IMG/VR virus record: IMGVR_UViG_3300032018_000004
Span: 1 to 64,000 of that record
Strand: one strand, 5' to 3'
DNA length: 64,000 nucleotides
Source: a virus
The first letter of the stretch is position 1. Every line of letters begins with the position of its first letter. Made by a program: the position numbers and the translations under genes. The notes beneath the pieces were generated by a model. That model was not told where the DNA came from and did no database searches. It saw only the letters and a list, made by a program, of their open reading frames with translations. Below are positions 1-10,900 of this stretch, one piece after another.

Positions 1-290
1 GATTGCTTTATCTGTACCATAGCCAGCCGCTGCAAGAGCGTATCTTGCTGTGCCTACTCCAGTAGTATCTGTGGCTACTACGCCTAAGTTGTTGACCAGA
101 TTTGTCATTGAGACATATGAACCTGTAGAGCCATAGCCAAAGATTGCTTTATCTGTACCATAGCCAGCCGCTGCAAGAGCGTATCTTGCTGTGCCTACTC
201 CAGTAGTATCTGTGGCTACTACGCCTAAGTTGTTGACCAGATTTGTCATTGAGACATATGAAGTTGTATAGCCATAGCCAAAGATTGCTT
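1..290 (-). repeat. 141-bp tandem repeat inside the tail fibre gene
   Basis: The string beginning GATTGCTTTATCTGTACC at position 1 recurs at 142, and a third, diverging copy starts at 283, so the period is exactly 141 bp (47 codons). The two complete copies are almost identical in DNA, including silent positions. This points to recent duplication or ongoing gene conversion. The array continues past the left edge. Confidence 0.9.
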
Positions 291-1878
291 TTTGGGTGGT
301 GGAATATGTTGATGCAAAAGTAGCAAGTACGATATTCTTAATCCTGCAAGTGGTAGAGGTGAGCATTTCAACATCAAACGTCATCCCTGCGTGAGTGACA
401 ATACTTGCCATACCCTGCGTGATGATCAAATCAGTTGTATGGTGCGTGATTATTCCCGCCCCTAAACACCGTCGATGGTATGTTACCCCAGCCGTACCAT
501 TAAAGGCTCCGATGGTTGCGGACGTATCGGATAAAGTGCCATTTAAGGACACTCCCAAGGTAGTAGTGGTTGCTCGTGTGTCAGCGGAAACAGTTTGGTC
601 TACCTGCTGGACATTGCCTGCTGCTACGCCAATCGGCACCCCGTCTTTCAACAACTTTCCCGTTGTCCCATTAAACCGAGCAAGACTATCCGCCGTACTA
701 GAAGATGGACCAACTACATCCCCATTGCCTGCTCCAGCAGCGCCTTTTGCGGAATAGTCAATTGAGCATTCTTCAGTATTTGTGAACCCAGAGCCAGAAA
801 GAAAAGTCACTCCAACGGTGAACCACCCGGTGTTATTCGTAACAGAGGTTATTGTGAATATTCCAAATGATGTATCTGCATTGGCATTTGAACTTATAAG
901 AATTGTGCTTCCAACAGTCCAAGCAGTCAGGAAGGCCGATACATCAGCCGAGGCTTCCGCCAAAGAATCAATGTAAATATTTGCTACTGAACCAATAGTG
1001 GCATTATCGAATCTAAAGATTCCGGCTCCAGGATCAGAGGCCGTAGTAGTAGAAGAAAATGAATACCTTAATCCCCCCTTATCCCCTTGAACTCCCGTAG
1101 AACCAGTTGAACCCGTAGCGCCTTTGTAGTTCTTCCATAATCCGGCAAAATCAGATACAATAGGAGGCGATAGGGGAGTCGTGGTAGATTTGACGGCAAT
1201 GTAATCGAGTGCGGAATTGAAAGTGTTGCTGAACCCGGTTCCATCAGCGGCAGAAGCATAAGCAACGTAAACATAACCCGTACTACCTGTAGCGCCAGTA
1301 GTGCCAGCAATACCAGAAATTGAAACATTCCATGCTACTATTGTTCCTGAACCACCTATGGCTACAACACTTACAATTAATACCCCAGTCAGATTAGCAT
1401 AGCTAGTGACCTGACCAAACATATAATTTGCATTATTTGCTTGATCTACAATGGAGATATATTGACCTTTCTGAAACATCTTTCCAGTTTCTACAGTGAG
1501 AGTTTTGCTCCCGGTTCCAATAGTTAATGAGGTAGTAGATGTAGAAATTAGAGTAGTTTTTGTATCAATCATTTCAAAAGCACGTTTGATGATTGTAGCT
1601 GTTTCTATATCCCCCTTCACAGGATAAGGATATCCCTGAACTGGGGTGAAATCTCTAGAAATAGCATAAACGGCTGCTGCATTTGTTGTTCCAGCATAAA
1701 CAGAAGATAAAGTTATATGAGTATTGTCTGTAATGGAAGCGACTTCGTAAGTAACGCCATCATCTATAACAACAAATAAATCTCCTGCTGCAATTTCAGC
1801 TAACCACAAAGTTCCTGTGCCTACTATAGCGGCAGAACCATTTGTTACAGAAACTGTTCCTGTTTTATATTGTGCCAT
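1..1878 (-). CDS. Tail fibre protein with collagen-like stretches and 47-residue repeats (3' end cut by window edge)
   Basis: An uninterrupted minus-strand frame starts with ATG at 1878 (MAQYKTGTV) behind an AAAGG-type ribosome site and is still open at base 1, giving at least 626 residues. Residues about 187-199 and 249-268 contain collagen-like Gly-X-Y runs such as GATGSTGSTG, common in phage fibres. The last part repeats a 47-residue unit containing DKAIFGYG and NNLGVVATDTTGVGTARY. It is the first gene after the tail-tip hub and two small tip-associated genes, the usual place for receptor-binding fibres. Repeats of 40-50 residues could form propeller blades or a fibrous shaft; this is inference. 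The true end lies outside the window. Confidence 0.85.
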   Translation of the reverse strand, partial: MAQYKTGTVSVTNGSAAIVGTGTLWLAEIAAGDLFVVIDDGVTYEVASITDNTHITLSSVYAGTTNAAAVYAISRDFTPVQGYPYPVKGDIETATIIKRAFEMIDTKTTLISTSTTSLTIGTGSKTLTVETGKMFQKGQYISIVDQANNANYMFGQVTSYANLTGVLIVSVVAIGGSGTIVAWNVSISGIAGTTGATGSTGYVYVAYASAADGTGFSNTFNSALDYIAVKSTTTPLSPPIVSDFAGLWKNYKGATGSTGSTGVQGDKGGLRYSFSSTTTASDPGAGIFRFDNATIGSVANIYIDSLAEASADVSAFLTAWTVGSTILISSNANADTSFGIFTITSVTNNTGWFTVGVTFLSGSGFTNTEECSIDYSAKGAAGAGNGDVVGPSSSTADSLARFNGTTGKLLKDGVPIGVAAGNVQQVDQTVSADTRATTTTLGVSLNGTLSDTSATIGAFNGTAGVTYHRRCLGAGIITHHTTDLIITQGMASIVTHAGMTFDVEMLTSTTCRIKNIVLATFASTYSTTQKAIFGYGYTTSYVSMTNLVNNLGVVATDTTGVGTARYALAAAGYGTDKAIFGYGSTGSYVSMTNLVNNLGVVATDTTGVGTARYALAAAGYGTDKAI

Positions 1879-1900
1879 TTGTTATTTGCCTTTGTTTAAA

Positions 1901-2596
1901 TTAGTCATAGTCTGTACCGTTTATTATAGGAACAGCGAATGTTCCTCCTTCTCCACCATATCTTGAGACTGGGGGGTATGGGGTCGCTAAATGTAAATAT
2001 AAGTAATTTTCTAGCTTTATTCCACCCGCTGTATAATAATTTAGTCCTCTATAATACCAATCTTCATATCCCCCACCACGGACTAGCTGGAAGAACGAAT
2101 TCATTTGGAGAAATGCAGGCTTTGAAAAGTTTGTGAATGATGCCGTAGCCCCATTGTTATTAGAAATGGACGCTATTTCTCTCACCGATCCAAATTTCCC
2201 CCAACCAGAATCAAAAATAAGCACGCTTGATGCATTATACACTCTAAGGCCATATGTTTCGGATGATGGTGAATTATTAGATGGGTTAGAAAACCAGTAA
2301 ACATCAGCCGCTGTAGGAGAATTCAAAATAACTCTAGCATTCCAATAGCCGCCAGAAGCAGTAATTTGGTTAAGGTGTGTCACAACCCCAGAAGCGTTCG
2401 CTACAAAACAACAAGGCATTGGCATAGCAGAAGAAACAGGGCCAGTATTTGTATATGAATAATAAGATGACCCTAATGATGTCAATTGGGAAGGGGTTGA
2501 ATTGCTACCCTTCCCCATAAATAGCATTGCAGGAACTGTATCAGAAACTAACACTGACGAATCTACATTACTTAAAATCTCTAATCCGTAGCTCAT
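1901..2596 (-). CDS. Tail-tip or fibre-associated protein, unknown function
   Basis: A 231-residue protein of mixed beta-rich composition without membrane segments. Its first residues (MSYGLEIL) resemble those of the next upstream gene product (MAYGLELY), so the two share an N-terminal module, probably for docking to the tail tip. It overlaps the upstream gene by four bases and lies between the J-like hub and the fibre. No enzymatic motif is seen. A receptor-binding or fibre-capping role fits the context but is inferred. Confidence 0.75.
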   Translation of the reverse strand: MSYGLEILSNVDSSVLVSDTVPAMLFMGKGSNSTPSQLTSLGSSYYSYTNTGPVSSAMPMPCCFVANASGVVTHLNQITASGGYWNARVILNSPTAADVYWFSNPSNNSPSSETYGLRVYNASSVLIFDSGWGKFGSVREIASISNNNGATASFTNFSKPAFLQMNSFFQLVRGGGYEDWYYRGLNYYTAGGIKLENYLYLHLATPYPPVSRYGGEGGTFAVPIINGTDYD

Positions 2597-2895
2597 TTAT
2601 AAAATACCAAAATCGTAGACGGGTTATTTTGGTAAGTTGGACCCATTTCTGTTATAGTAAAATATGTCCATGAAACAACATATCCACTTACGCTTACTGT
2701 ATGACTACCTCCAAAATTTTGAGGAACTACCAATGCTAGTAATGTAAATCCAGAAGGAAGTATTCCTGTGTAGTCTTTACTGCTTGATTCGGTTTCGGCA
2801 ACAGAAATTGCTTCATATTGCCTCCATCCAACCGCATATGTGCTAGATAAAGCCAAAACTCCAGATGCGGTATATAATTCCAGCCCATATGCCAT
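2593..2895 (-). CDS. Small tail-tip-associated protein, unknown function
   Basis: A 100-residue protein beginning MAYGLELYTASGV, the same N-terminal signature as the 231-residue neighbour. Its start overlaps the last base of the J-like hub gene and its end overlaps the next gene, so the three are translationally coupled. It may be a short version of the neighbour, with the shared domain plus one beta domain. Function is not recognised. Confidence 0.7.
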   Translation of the reverse strand: MAYGLELYTASGVLALSSTYAVGWRQYEAISVAETESSSKDYTGILPSGFTLLALVVPQNFGGSHTVSVSGYVVSWTYFTITEMGPTYQNNPSTILVFYK

Positions 2896-5800
2896 TATGC
2901 CAAATTCCCTAATTTAATTCTTAAAGTCCCAAAAGAGTCGTAAACTTTAGTCCCATTCTCGGTTATTTCAGTTCTTGCCCCAGAAGTAGCCGATTTAACA
3001 TTTAATTTTCCAGCAAAAGTCAAATCTGTCCCGTTGTAAGATAAATAATTGTTAGCATCTACTCCGCTAAAATAAAATGTCCCGTCACTTTTTATATATG
3101 TTTTCCATGAAGTGCTCCAGAATCCCATATATGTACTGGACAGATACAGCCCAGCACTGGATTGAGCACCTAAAGTTGCTGGAAAATCTGAAAAATTAGA
3201 GAAACCAGAAGAACCAGAAGATATGGACAAAATCCCACGGTAACTCATTACTCCTGTTGTCTCATCCCAGTTCCATCCATTACCAGTTGGAGAGCCGACA
3301 GACATTTGTGCTTTCGCACCAGCAGTTCTACCAAGCCACCAACCGTTGCCAGTGTTATATGCTGTTTGTCCACTTCTTATTTGTCCTCCGTTCCCAACAA
3401 TAAAATCCTTGCCTGTAAAGGAGCCACTTAAAACTTTATCTAAAACCAATTCTTTGATTTCAGCACTTTCAACTTGTTGTGTTACAACCTCAACTTCAAC
3501 AGATGCAGACCCGTCATAATCAAATCCGTCAAAGGCTTGCATCGCAACATAATAAGAAGTTCCTGTTGTTAATTGCGTTCCTCCAGTCAATGCATCAATA
3601 ATTATGGTGGTGTCTGGGCCTTCATATACAATAGTCGTTGCATCTTTTGTGAATGAAGGAGTTTTAGAAACCCAAACTCTAACACCTTTCCAATCCAAGT
3701 CGGTCGGTTGAATATATGACAAGAATATATTTTTAAAAGAAGTTCTAGTAGAAATTCCAGTTGGCGTGGCAGGAGCGGGATTAGTTACTGTCATTTTTGC
3801 TGGAAGATATGAAAGCTGATTCTGCTTCCCACGCATATATACTTCTATCGTGAATGTTCTAAATGCACCCCCATCTTCTACATTTTTTTCATAAATATAG
3901 GTATATGAGTTATCCACGACATGCTCAGTTCTTAGAAGAGTAGCACCATTATAAATTCTTACTTCATAATCTTTGAAAAACAAATCCAATGAACCATCAT
4001 CAATCCCAAACCCACTTTCATCTATATCATAAGAGTTGCTTATAGATGCTGCTCTCCATACAAACTTAGCGTGTTTACCAGTAAACTCCTCGCTGTTATT
4101 CGACCCAAATAATTCAAGCCCACTAACCCTTGGCAATAATACAGGAGCATCGGTTGATCCAGTCACTAAATGGTCCAATTGGTATGTCCAACCAGAAGTC
4201 AATGCTGCTGAAAGATACCTAACCCTAATATCATAAGAAATCCCGTTTTCAACATTCACCAAATACAAACTTGTTGTTCCAGCAGGAAACACCTGAGAAG
4301 TATAAGGTCCAACAGAATTTGCGACCCTATATTGACACTCAATGGAAGATATGTTTTCTATTTTCCCGCTTGGTGGAGTTAACTCAACAAGAATTCTTGC
4401 AGTTGCGGGGTCAACTAAATTGTCCAACAACGCTCTTTTGTCAGAAGCAACTGAATAAATAACAGGATCGGGCAATGTTAATTTTGCAGTCAATGGAGAA
4501 ACGAATGCTGGAATTGTTCCTGCGTCAGCATTATAAATAGCAGATGCTAAATCAACGCAATTAAGTCTTGCTGTTAAGTCACCACTAGGCTCGATTGATT
4601 TAATTATACAATCGATTGCCTCGCTTCCAGATTCACCGAACATAACCAAATCGCCCACTGCTGGAGCAGAAGCTATCAATGTAGGCGTTGCGAGAGTAAA
4701 TGTGCTTGTGTCTCCAGCAACGGTGTTTACTGTTAATAAAACGCTTGCTCCACTAGACTGTCTTGCACGAACACAATAATACTTACCAGCCTCCATAGTG
4801 AACAATTCATCTGTCGTTATTGTTTGGACATATCCAGCATTGGTGGTTATAGACTTAACCCTTCCAGCCCCTAATCCAGTCAACAAAACATCGTGAGAGA
4901 ATTTTATCAAATCTCCCCTAGTGCAGACTAAATATTCCACATCAACATTAAAACTATATGTTTCTAATCGCAATCTTGAAGATGCAATATGGTATCTTCC
5001 ATGCTTCCATGCTAAATCAGAAGTGGTGATACCAACCAAATTTAATGTTTCAAACTTCGTAGCATTTACTGACGAATATCCATCGTCGTAAACAATTCTT
5101 TCGTCTTCTCTATATCCATTGCTCTCATTTATAAATTGAACTTTCCACCCATGAATTGGAGTAACAAAATCTTTCTTCGCAGAAAAACCCCAGGAATTTT
5201 TAGGAGTGAAATGCTGAACTGGAACTGTTTTTAGATAATCATAAACAACCCCTATTCTCCCATCTATCCTAGTAATTGATGCCCGACCAGCAGAACAAAT
5301 CATTGCTAGTGTTTCCCACACAGATGAACGATAGTCCTTTACATGATTAAATGTAAAGCCATTCGCTGCGCAAAAGACATGCCAATTTTGCAAAGTAGTC
5401 AAATCTATAAGGGAATCTGCCAATGGGCGATGATTAGCGACCCCTTGCAAAACATATCTTAAAATACTTGCTGGGTTGCTCGTAGCTCTTGATACCCAGG
5501 TAGACGATCCCGCATCCCAATCAAGGCACCTTAATTGACATAAAGCATTAAATTGATCTACAACGCCATTAAGTTGTTCAGTGGCCTTAATTCTGACTGC
5601 GACTAAAGCAGATTTTGTTGTAAGGTTTATGGGTGTTATATGTTTGATTGTTCTTAAAATTGTCCAATATGAATCATCAAGTATTTTAGAATCAGTGGTA
5701 TCGGCAGTAATCCTGGTTAGTCTCACATCGTATTGACCTGTAGTTACAGACCATTTTAATGACTTTCTTATAACTGTCGATCTTTTTTCAGATACCAAAA

Positions 5801-6755
5801 ATGCACCAGCAGACGACCAAAACCCCGTTCCTGTTGGGGCATAATCTACCTGGATATTTACAGTTCTTACTGTTTTACTACCATCGTCATTGAATTGGAC
5901 TAAACCTTGGAACGTGATATCTACTGATATTTCATCAGCATCAATTTGTGTTGTTCTGGTTTGCGCCCCCCCCGAATTTGTGACATTAATAGAAAGAGAG
6001 TCTTCATAGATATCATTTGTATAAATAGTGGGAACCCCATCTCCAGGATCACCCTTAAATATTTCATATTCGACATTATCATAAGAACTGATAGCTGTTT
6101 CGCCAATTTTCAAATCAGTAATATCTAATGGCCCATATCCAAAATCAAACAGCAATCTTAAATACTGGTCATCGCCAACAACTTCTGTATAGGGAACAGC
6201 CCCATAAGGAGGTGTAAATCTATGTTTCCCTAAAATTTGAGGACGAACGCCATATGGAGAAATAGTGTTTCTTGACCCAGAAATGGAATACTGTTGGCTT
6301 TCTGACTCAGTTCCCCCGCGCAAAGCAGGCATATCTGGCAATGGTGGTGGAAAAAAGGAATTAGCTGCAAGAGAACCCACTACCATTACGGCGGCACCGG
6401 CAATCGTAGCTCCCCACCCCCCGGCCACAAATGTACCTCCTGCTCCGCCAGTGACATATGCGGAAGCAGCAATAACCGCAATCATCATTATGGTACGCAG
6501 GGGGTTCTTTCCCCCGCCGCCACCTCCAGAAGGAATGACCCGGACTGTTACCAAATCTCCAGAAACAACAATCCTGTCGTAAGAGTTGCTATTGACATAA
6601 GCCCCGTTAATTGCTACTCTAACATTAACAAAATCAACGATTCCAGAATTGGCTATAACTTCGTTGACTGATTTTCCCTCTACATCAACCCTGTCTATCC
6701 TTTGAACGGAGAATGGGCTTGGGCATGTAGAAACTCTTACTGGATTATTTTTCAT
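2895..6755 (-). CDS. Tail-tip central hub / host-specificity protein, lambda gpJ type
   Basis: 1,286 residues. The N-terminal third has the gpJ layout: a short beta domain, a glycine run (about residues 75-82), strongly hydrophobic helices (about 88-135, many Ala/Gly/Val), then the conserved hub region. The middle carries fibronectin-III-like segments (about 790-1080). The C-terminal part is glycine- and serine-rich and probably contacts fibres or receptor. In lambda-like phages this trimer closes the tail tip and determines host range. It follows the NlpC/P60 gene with an 11-base overlap, matching the lambda K-I-J order (no I-like gene is seen between). Family call is firm; receptor is unknown. 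Confidence 0.92.
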   Translation of the reverse strand: MKNNPVRVSTCPSPFSVQRIDRVDVEGKSVNEVIANSGIVDFVNVRVAINGAYVNSNSYDRIVVSGDLVTVRVIPSGGGGGGKNPLRTIMMIAVIAASAYVTGGAGGTFVAGGWGATIAGAAVMVVGSLAANSFFPPPLPDMPALRGGTESESQQYSISGSRNTISPYGVRPQILGKHRFTPPYGAVPYTEVVGDDQYLRLLFDFGYGPLDITDLKIGETAISSYDNVEYEIFKGDPGDGVPTIYTNDIYEDSLSINVTNSGGAQTRTTQIDADEISVDITFQGLVQFNDDGSKTVRTVNIQVDYAPTGTGFWSSAGAFLVSEKRSTVIRKSLKWSVTTGQYDVRLTRITADTTDSKILDDSYWTILRTIKHITPINLTTKSALVAVRIKATEQLNGVVDQFNALCQLRCLDWDAGSSTWVSRATSNPASILRYVLQGVANHRPLADSLIDLTTLQNWHVFCAANGFTFNHVKDYRSSVWETLAMICSAGRASITRIDGRIGVVYDYLKTVPVQHFTPKNSWGFSAKKDFVTPIHGWKVQFINESNGYREDERIVYDDGYSSVNATKFETLNLVGITTSDLAWKHGRYHIASSRLRLETYSFNVDVEYLVCTRGDLIKFSHDVLLTGLGAGRVKSITTNAGYVQTITTDELFTMEAGKYYCVRARQSSGASVLLTVNTVAGDTSTFTLATPTLIASAPAVGDLVMFGESGSEAIDCIIKSIEPSGDLTARLNCVDLASAIYNADAGTIPAFVSPLTAKLTLPDPVIYSVASDKRALLDNLVDPATARILVELTPPSGKIENISSIECQYRVANSVGPYTSQVFPAGTTSLYLVNVENGISYDIRVRYLSAALTSGWTYQLDHLVTGSTDAPVLLPRVSGLELFGSNNSEEFTGKHAKFVWRAASISNSYDIDESGFGIDDGSLDLFFKDYEVRIYNGATLLRTEHVVDNSYTYIYEKNVEDGGAFRTFTIEVYMRGKQNQLSYLPAKMTVTNPAPATPTGISTRTSFKNIFLSYIQPTDLDWKGVRVWVSKTPSFTKDATTIVYEGPDTTIIIDALTGGTQLTTGTSYYVAMQAFDGFDYDGSASVEVEVVTQQVESAEIKELVLDKVLSGSFTGKDFIVGNGGQIRSGQTAYNTGNGWWLGRTAGAKAQMSVGSPTGNGWNWDETTGVMSYRGILSISSGSSGFSNFSDFPATLGAQSSAGLYLSSTYMGFWSTSWKTYIKSDGTFYFSGVDANNYLSYNGTDLTFAGKLNVKSATSGARTEITENGTKVYDSFGTLRIKLGNLA

Positions 6756-7137
6756 ATCTATAGTATCCCAAAATCCTATTCTTCCACATTACAGAATTTA
6801 TATTTTCTATTGTAACGTTCGACCCTTTTAGACAATGGATAAATAGTCCATCATCTAAATAAACACCACAATGCATGGGTTGGCCTTTCAATCTAATTAA
6901 AATAGCATCAAACTTATGTGGGGTTTTGACTTCTAACCACTTTACTTTTTCTTGATTAATCAATTGACTCAATTCAATCTCGTCCTCAGAGCTTGCATAG
7001 TCCTCCACATAAGTAGGGACCATTATTCCACATTCTGTCAAATATATTAAATATAGCAAGCCCCAACAATTAACCCCTTCAAAATCCAATCCATGGTCTT
7101 TGTACGGAATAGAAATATATTTATTTAAAAAATCCAA
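6745..7137 (-). CDS. NlpC/P60-family tail-assembly peptidase, lambda gpK-like
   Basis: 130 residues. The catalytic cysteine sits in GVNCWGLLYL (C24) and candidate histidines in QPMHCGVYL (H89) and LFIHC (H101), the NlpC/P60 Cys-His arrangement. The protein corresponds to the NlpC half of lambda gpK, without the Mov34 domain. Such proteins sit at the tail tip and are thought to cut peptidoglycan stems during entry or mature the tip. It lies between the DUF1833 gene and the J-like hub. Confidence 0.9.
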   Translation of the reverse strand: MDFLNKYISIPYKDHGLDFEGVNCWGLLYLIYLTECGIMVPTYVEDYASSEDEIELSQLINQEKVKWLEVKTPHKFDAILIRLKGQPMHCGVYLDDGLFIHCLKGSNVTIENINSVMWKNRILGYYRYEK

Positions 7138-7602
7138 TTAGAACAAACCAGGATGTGTTGAAGGGATGAAAGACTCTGCTGGATATGGCTCAGACGATAA
7201 ATTTTGGATTGTCAATGCTCCAGAAACAGTTAAATCGTCATATTGAACGTCAGTCAATTCAAAATATGGGAATGACGCTTCTACTGTATTAACATCAGAC
7301 GACAGAACAATTTCTATTGTTACGCTTGGTGGAGTAGATACAGCCCTTATAGTTTGTCCAATTTCTCTACTGACATTATCTATGGTCAATCTTGCCGCTG
7401 GCGGGGTTTCTCCATCATCAGTAGGCAATACCATATCAAATGGTAATGAAATAAATAAATTCGATCTACTAGTTGTATTAACAGCATCAGACGTTACCCT
7501 GATCGGAGTTGCTAAATTAACATGGTCAATCGTTATCAAAATTAAAAACGCTACTGATGTTTCTTGAGCATTTACTGCTTGTTTCATTGAAAGAGATGTC
7601 AT
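7138..7602 (-). CDS. DUF1833-family minor tail protein, gpL position
   Basis: 154 residues with features of the phage DUF1833 family: an N-terminal NAQET followed by LILITIDH, central ARLTIDNVSREI, and the terminal HPGLF. Members occupy the place of lambda gpL and form part of the tail-tip ring. The stop is next to the start of the NlpC gene and the start overlaps the previous gene by four bases, so the tip genes are coupled. No catalytic residues are expected. Confidence 0.85.
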   Translation of the reverse strand: MTSLSMKQAVNAQETSVAFLILITIDHVNLATPIRVTSDAVNTTSRSNLFISLPFDMVLPTDDGETPPAARLTIDNVSREIGQTIRAVSTPPSVTIEIVLSSDVNTVEASFPYFELTDVQYDDLTVSGALTIQNLSSEPYPAESFIPSTHPGLF

Positions 7603-7949
7603 GGCATTTGCTCTAACTTTAAATTAACATTCCAGTAATTACCAGAAGACAAAGAATATTCAGGAGGGGCAACAAATCTAAACGACTTTGAAGAATTAGT
7701 TCTTGGGTCGGTCATAGTGAATGATGCAGAACCGCCAACAGTTGTTGTGACATAAAATGTGTCAAGATACCCTATTTGGGCGGAAGATAGCAAATAAGAT
7801 ACACTAATTGGCCTCACATTTGCAGTAAACCGTCTTCTAATTTTGGCAGGTCCAGCATCCATAGAAGTTCTTATGGTTGTATCTGGTGGGGATTCTGAAA
7901 ATCCACTACGGAGAGGCAATGCCGGTAAGGTTGAGGGCCAAGATGACAT
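7599..7949 (-). CDS. Minor tail protein, probable gpM / distal-tail analogue
   Basis: 116 residues, beginning MSSWPSTLPALPLRSGF and with a central IRRRFTANVRPISVSYLLS. This Trp/Pro-rich start plus an RRRFT core is typical of small tail-tip proteins found directly after the tape measure and before DUF1833 proteins. It would form the ring joining the tail tube to the hub. Assignment is by position and overall pattern, not by a diagnostic motif. Confidence 0.7.
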   Translation of the reverse strand: MSSWPSTLPALPLRSGFSESPPDTTIRTSMDAGPAKIRRRFTANVRPISVSYLLSSAQIGYLDTFYVTTTVGGSASFTMTDPRTNSSKSFRFVAPPEYSLSSGNYWNVNLKLEQMP

Positions 7950-7952
7950 ATA

Positions 7953-10900
7953 TTACCTCATCGCCAATTGTGGTTTCATTCCAAATGTATCCTTCAATGC
8001 TCTTGCCACTGGGCCTCCGGATTTAATGTCACCAGCCACGGCTTCTCCTATTTGAATAGTAAGTGATTTCCCTCCACTTGCAGTTTTGCCTTCTTTTGTC
8101 TCTACTTTTTCAGACCCAAAATTATTTACAATCACGCTCATTGTTCCACCAGAAGCCGACTCTGAATTACTCCCCCTAAACCTATTGGCAATATCAGCAG
8201 GGAGAACCATTTCTCTTTCATGCAATTGAGTTACTGGATTTGTCCCGGCAGGGATATCATATCCACCAGCAGCAGAGGCCATAGAAAATGAAGAAGAGGT
8301 TCCAACCATTGAATCATAAGAGCCGACATAAGATGTATTTGGGGCGGCGGCAGAAGTTATCCCGCCACCGCCTCCAAACATCCCCGCAATAGCCCCACCA
8401 AGAGTTCCTAGGAGGGAAGAAGAATTTTCTGCTAATGGACTGGTTATTGATTGTTGGATTTGAAATCTAATCAAATCAGTTATCATACTGTCAATCATAC
8501 TGGAGAAGTCCAGCTTCCCGGTTTTTACAAAATTTACTAAAGCATCTTCCATCCCCTTAAATGCTTTTTCTACGGATGCTCCTGCTGTTTTAAATGCATT
8601 GGTGGTAGAATTGGCATAGGTATCTAATCCAGATTGTGCTCCCATCACCCAATTATCATTCATGGTGGAAATGGTTTCGTAATATTCAGCCCACATCTCT
8701 GCCGAAATTCCAGATGCTTCTTTCTGGATATCGGTCATTTTATCCCAACTTTTCTTCCACTGTTCCAAATCAATCAACACTCGATTTTCTTTATTCTCTT
8801 CTTTGCTTCCGGGGAGATTAGTCACTTTCCACTTTGCCATTCCCTTCTGCAAATCCCCAATTGCTTTTTCTCCGGTGATAGATTTTGCCTTTCCCATCAT
8901 TTCATCAAATTTATCTAATTTTGTATAAATTTCATCCAATTGAGCTGCCGTAACAGTTGCTGAACTCCCAGCCTTAAACATTGCCTCTTCAAATGCATTT
9001 CCCCAATTTAATAACTGTTCTGTTTCTCCTGGAGCGCCTTCTAGGGATTCAAGTTTAGTTTTTAGGTTATCGTAGTATTTATCAGCGTCGGAATTGGCTT
9101 TATTTAATTCCTTTCTAGAATCAGCTCCTTTTGCTTCTTCAGTAACCATTCCCTCATATGCTTTCTTAAATCTATCAAATTGTTCTACAGACATTCCTAA
9201 CTCTTTTCTATATGAATCACTTGCAAATTTAGAGCGCCAAATAGCCTCTTGCGATTTTTCTTGTTCAAGATTCATGGAATGAAGAGAAGTTATTGTTCCT
9301 TCAATAGACTTAGAAGCTGAATCCCATTGTTGTTTTGATTTTTCACCCAACTTATTAGAGTCAATTGTATCTGCTGCTTTTCTTGCATCGGCGATCCACT
9401 TATTTAATGTATTTGAGGCTAACTCTCCACCACCATTCATTTCTTTAACTTCTGTTGCAAACTCACCTGTTGCTATCTTCAATTCAAGAGTTGCCCTTGC
9501 GCTATCTTTTATTTTTTCCGATTGCTTTTGCAATTGCTTTAAATAAGAATCCATTCCTGAATCTTTTGTGATATTGGCAACATCAGAAGAGGATAGAAAA
9601 TTTTCCTCCTTATTTCCTAAAATGTTTGAAGTGGAAAAATTAGAGCGATTTAGAAAATCAGATGGGGCAGAAGAAGTCATTGTCCCAGAACTCAACGGAC
9701 CCTGATACGAAGAAAGATTAAAGTTTTTAGCCAAGGCTTCTGACTTTTCTCTTGTTTCCCGCCCCCTTGGTACTTCTCCTCCACCAGTACTTAATAAAAA
9801 CTTATTAAATATATCCAACCAACTACCTTTTTCAGGCTCCTTATTTAATTCCTTTCTAAGATTACTAACCCAACTTAAATCAGGCTTGACTCCAGAAATT
9901 CTCTCTATCATAGCAGCCCAAGAATCAAGATTCGCTTGGGATGAAACCTCATCATTCAGAGCTTTCATTTTTGCCTTAACTTCGTCAAGTCCATTCGAGG
10001 TTTGATAAATTGCTTCTATTTTATCATAATAATCTTTTGTACTCTGCGTTGCTTTAATCGTTTCTTGGGTAGTCTCACTTATGGAATCTTTTATTTTCAT
10101 AATTCCATAAATAGCAGCGGCTGCCGCTGCTGCTATAAAAATAGGATTTAATAATGTCGCCGCCGTAAAAGCTATCATTGCGTCTTGAGCCAGCATTGTT
10201 CCTAATGTTAATGTCTCAATAATGGAGACACCATATTCAATAGCTACAAAAATTGGACCTGCAATCAAAGCTATCTTCCCTAACTCTGCTCCCCAATTAA
10301 CTATATTCTTTAGAAAATCAAGAGAGGACTTCCCAACGTCAATTATCATTTGTGCTGTAGGAGTTAAAAACCCCTCGGAATCCATTAAATTTCTATTCCA
10401 TTCTTTCGCAGTTTGGACAAGGGAATCATATGTTGGTTTGAACATACCACGAAGAATGCGAGTATGGATTGTTTCCATTGTGGAGCCTATTACAGCCCAT
10501 GTATTCTCCAAATCTTGTGCAGCGGGTCCAAAACCAGCAAGCAACTGACCCACATTTTCAAGAACGGTTCCTTGCTGTTTCCATAATTTAATGTGTTCTT
10601 TAATTTGCGGATCAATCCCTTTCAAAGTCTGGACAAGAATATTCTGGTCTCTGACTTGTCCTTGAGACAAGGCTCTAATTTCCTGACGCATCTGAATTTC
10701 TTGATTCTGCCCCTGAGTCAAAAGTTTCAATGCATTCGCAATATTTACGAAACCGTCTAATGAAGCTTTATTTGTGGTGTCAATTTTGATTCCACCCTTA
10801 ATAAACTGTTCCGCCATGGTTGTCAAATCTTTACCAGTTGCGATAGTTCTGGCATCTAAAATTTCCATAGTCTGAACAAGGTTCTGCGCTTCAATTTTCG

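Noticed and set aside
1-290. CRISPR array
   Set aside because: The 141-bp units have no unique spacers and are an open reading frame of the fibre gene.
395-757. Plus-strand frames within the late region
   Set aside because: These and similar rightward frames up to 35 kb are antisense to well-supported genes and lack ribosome sites.
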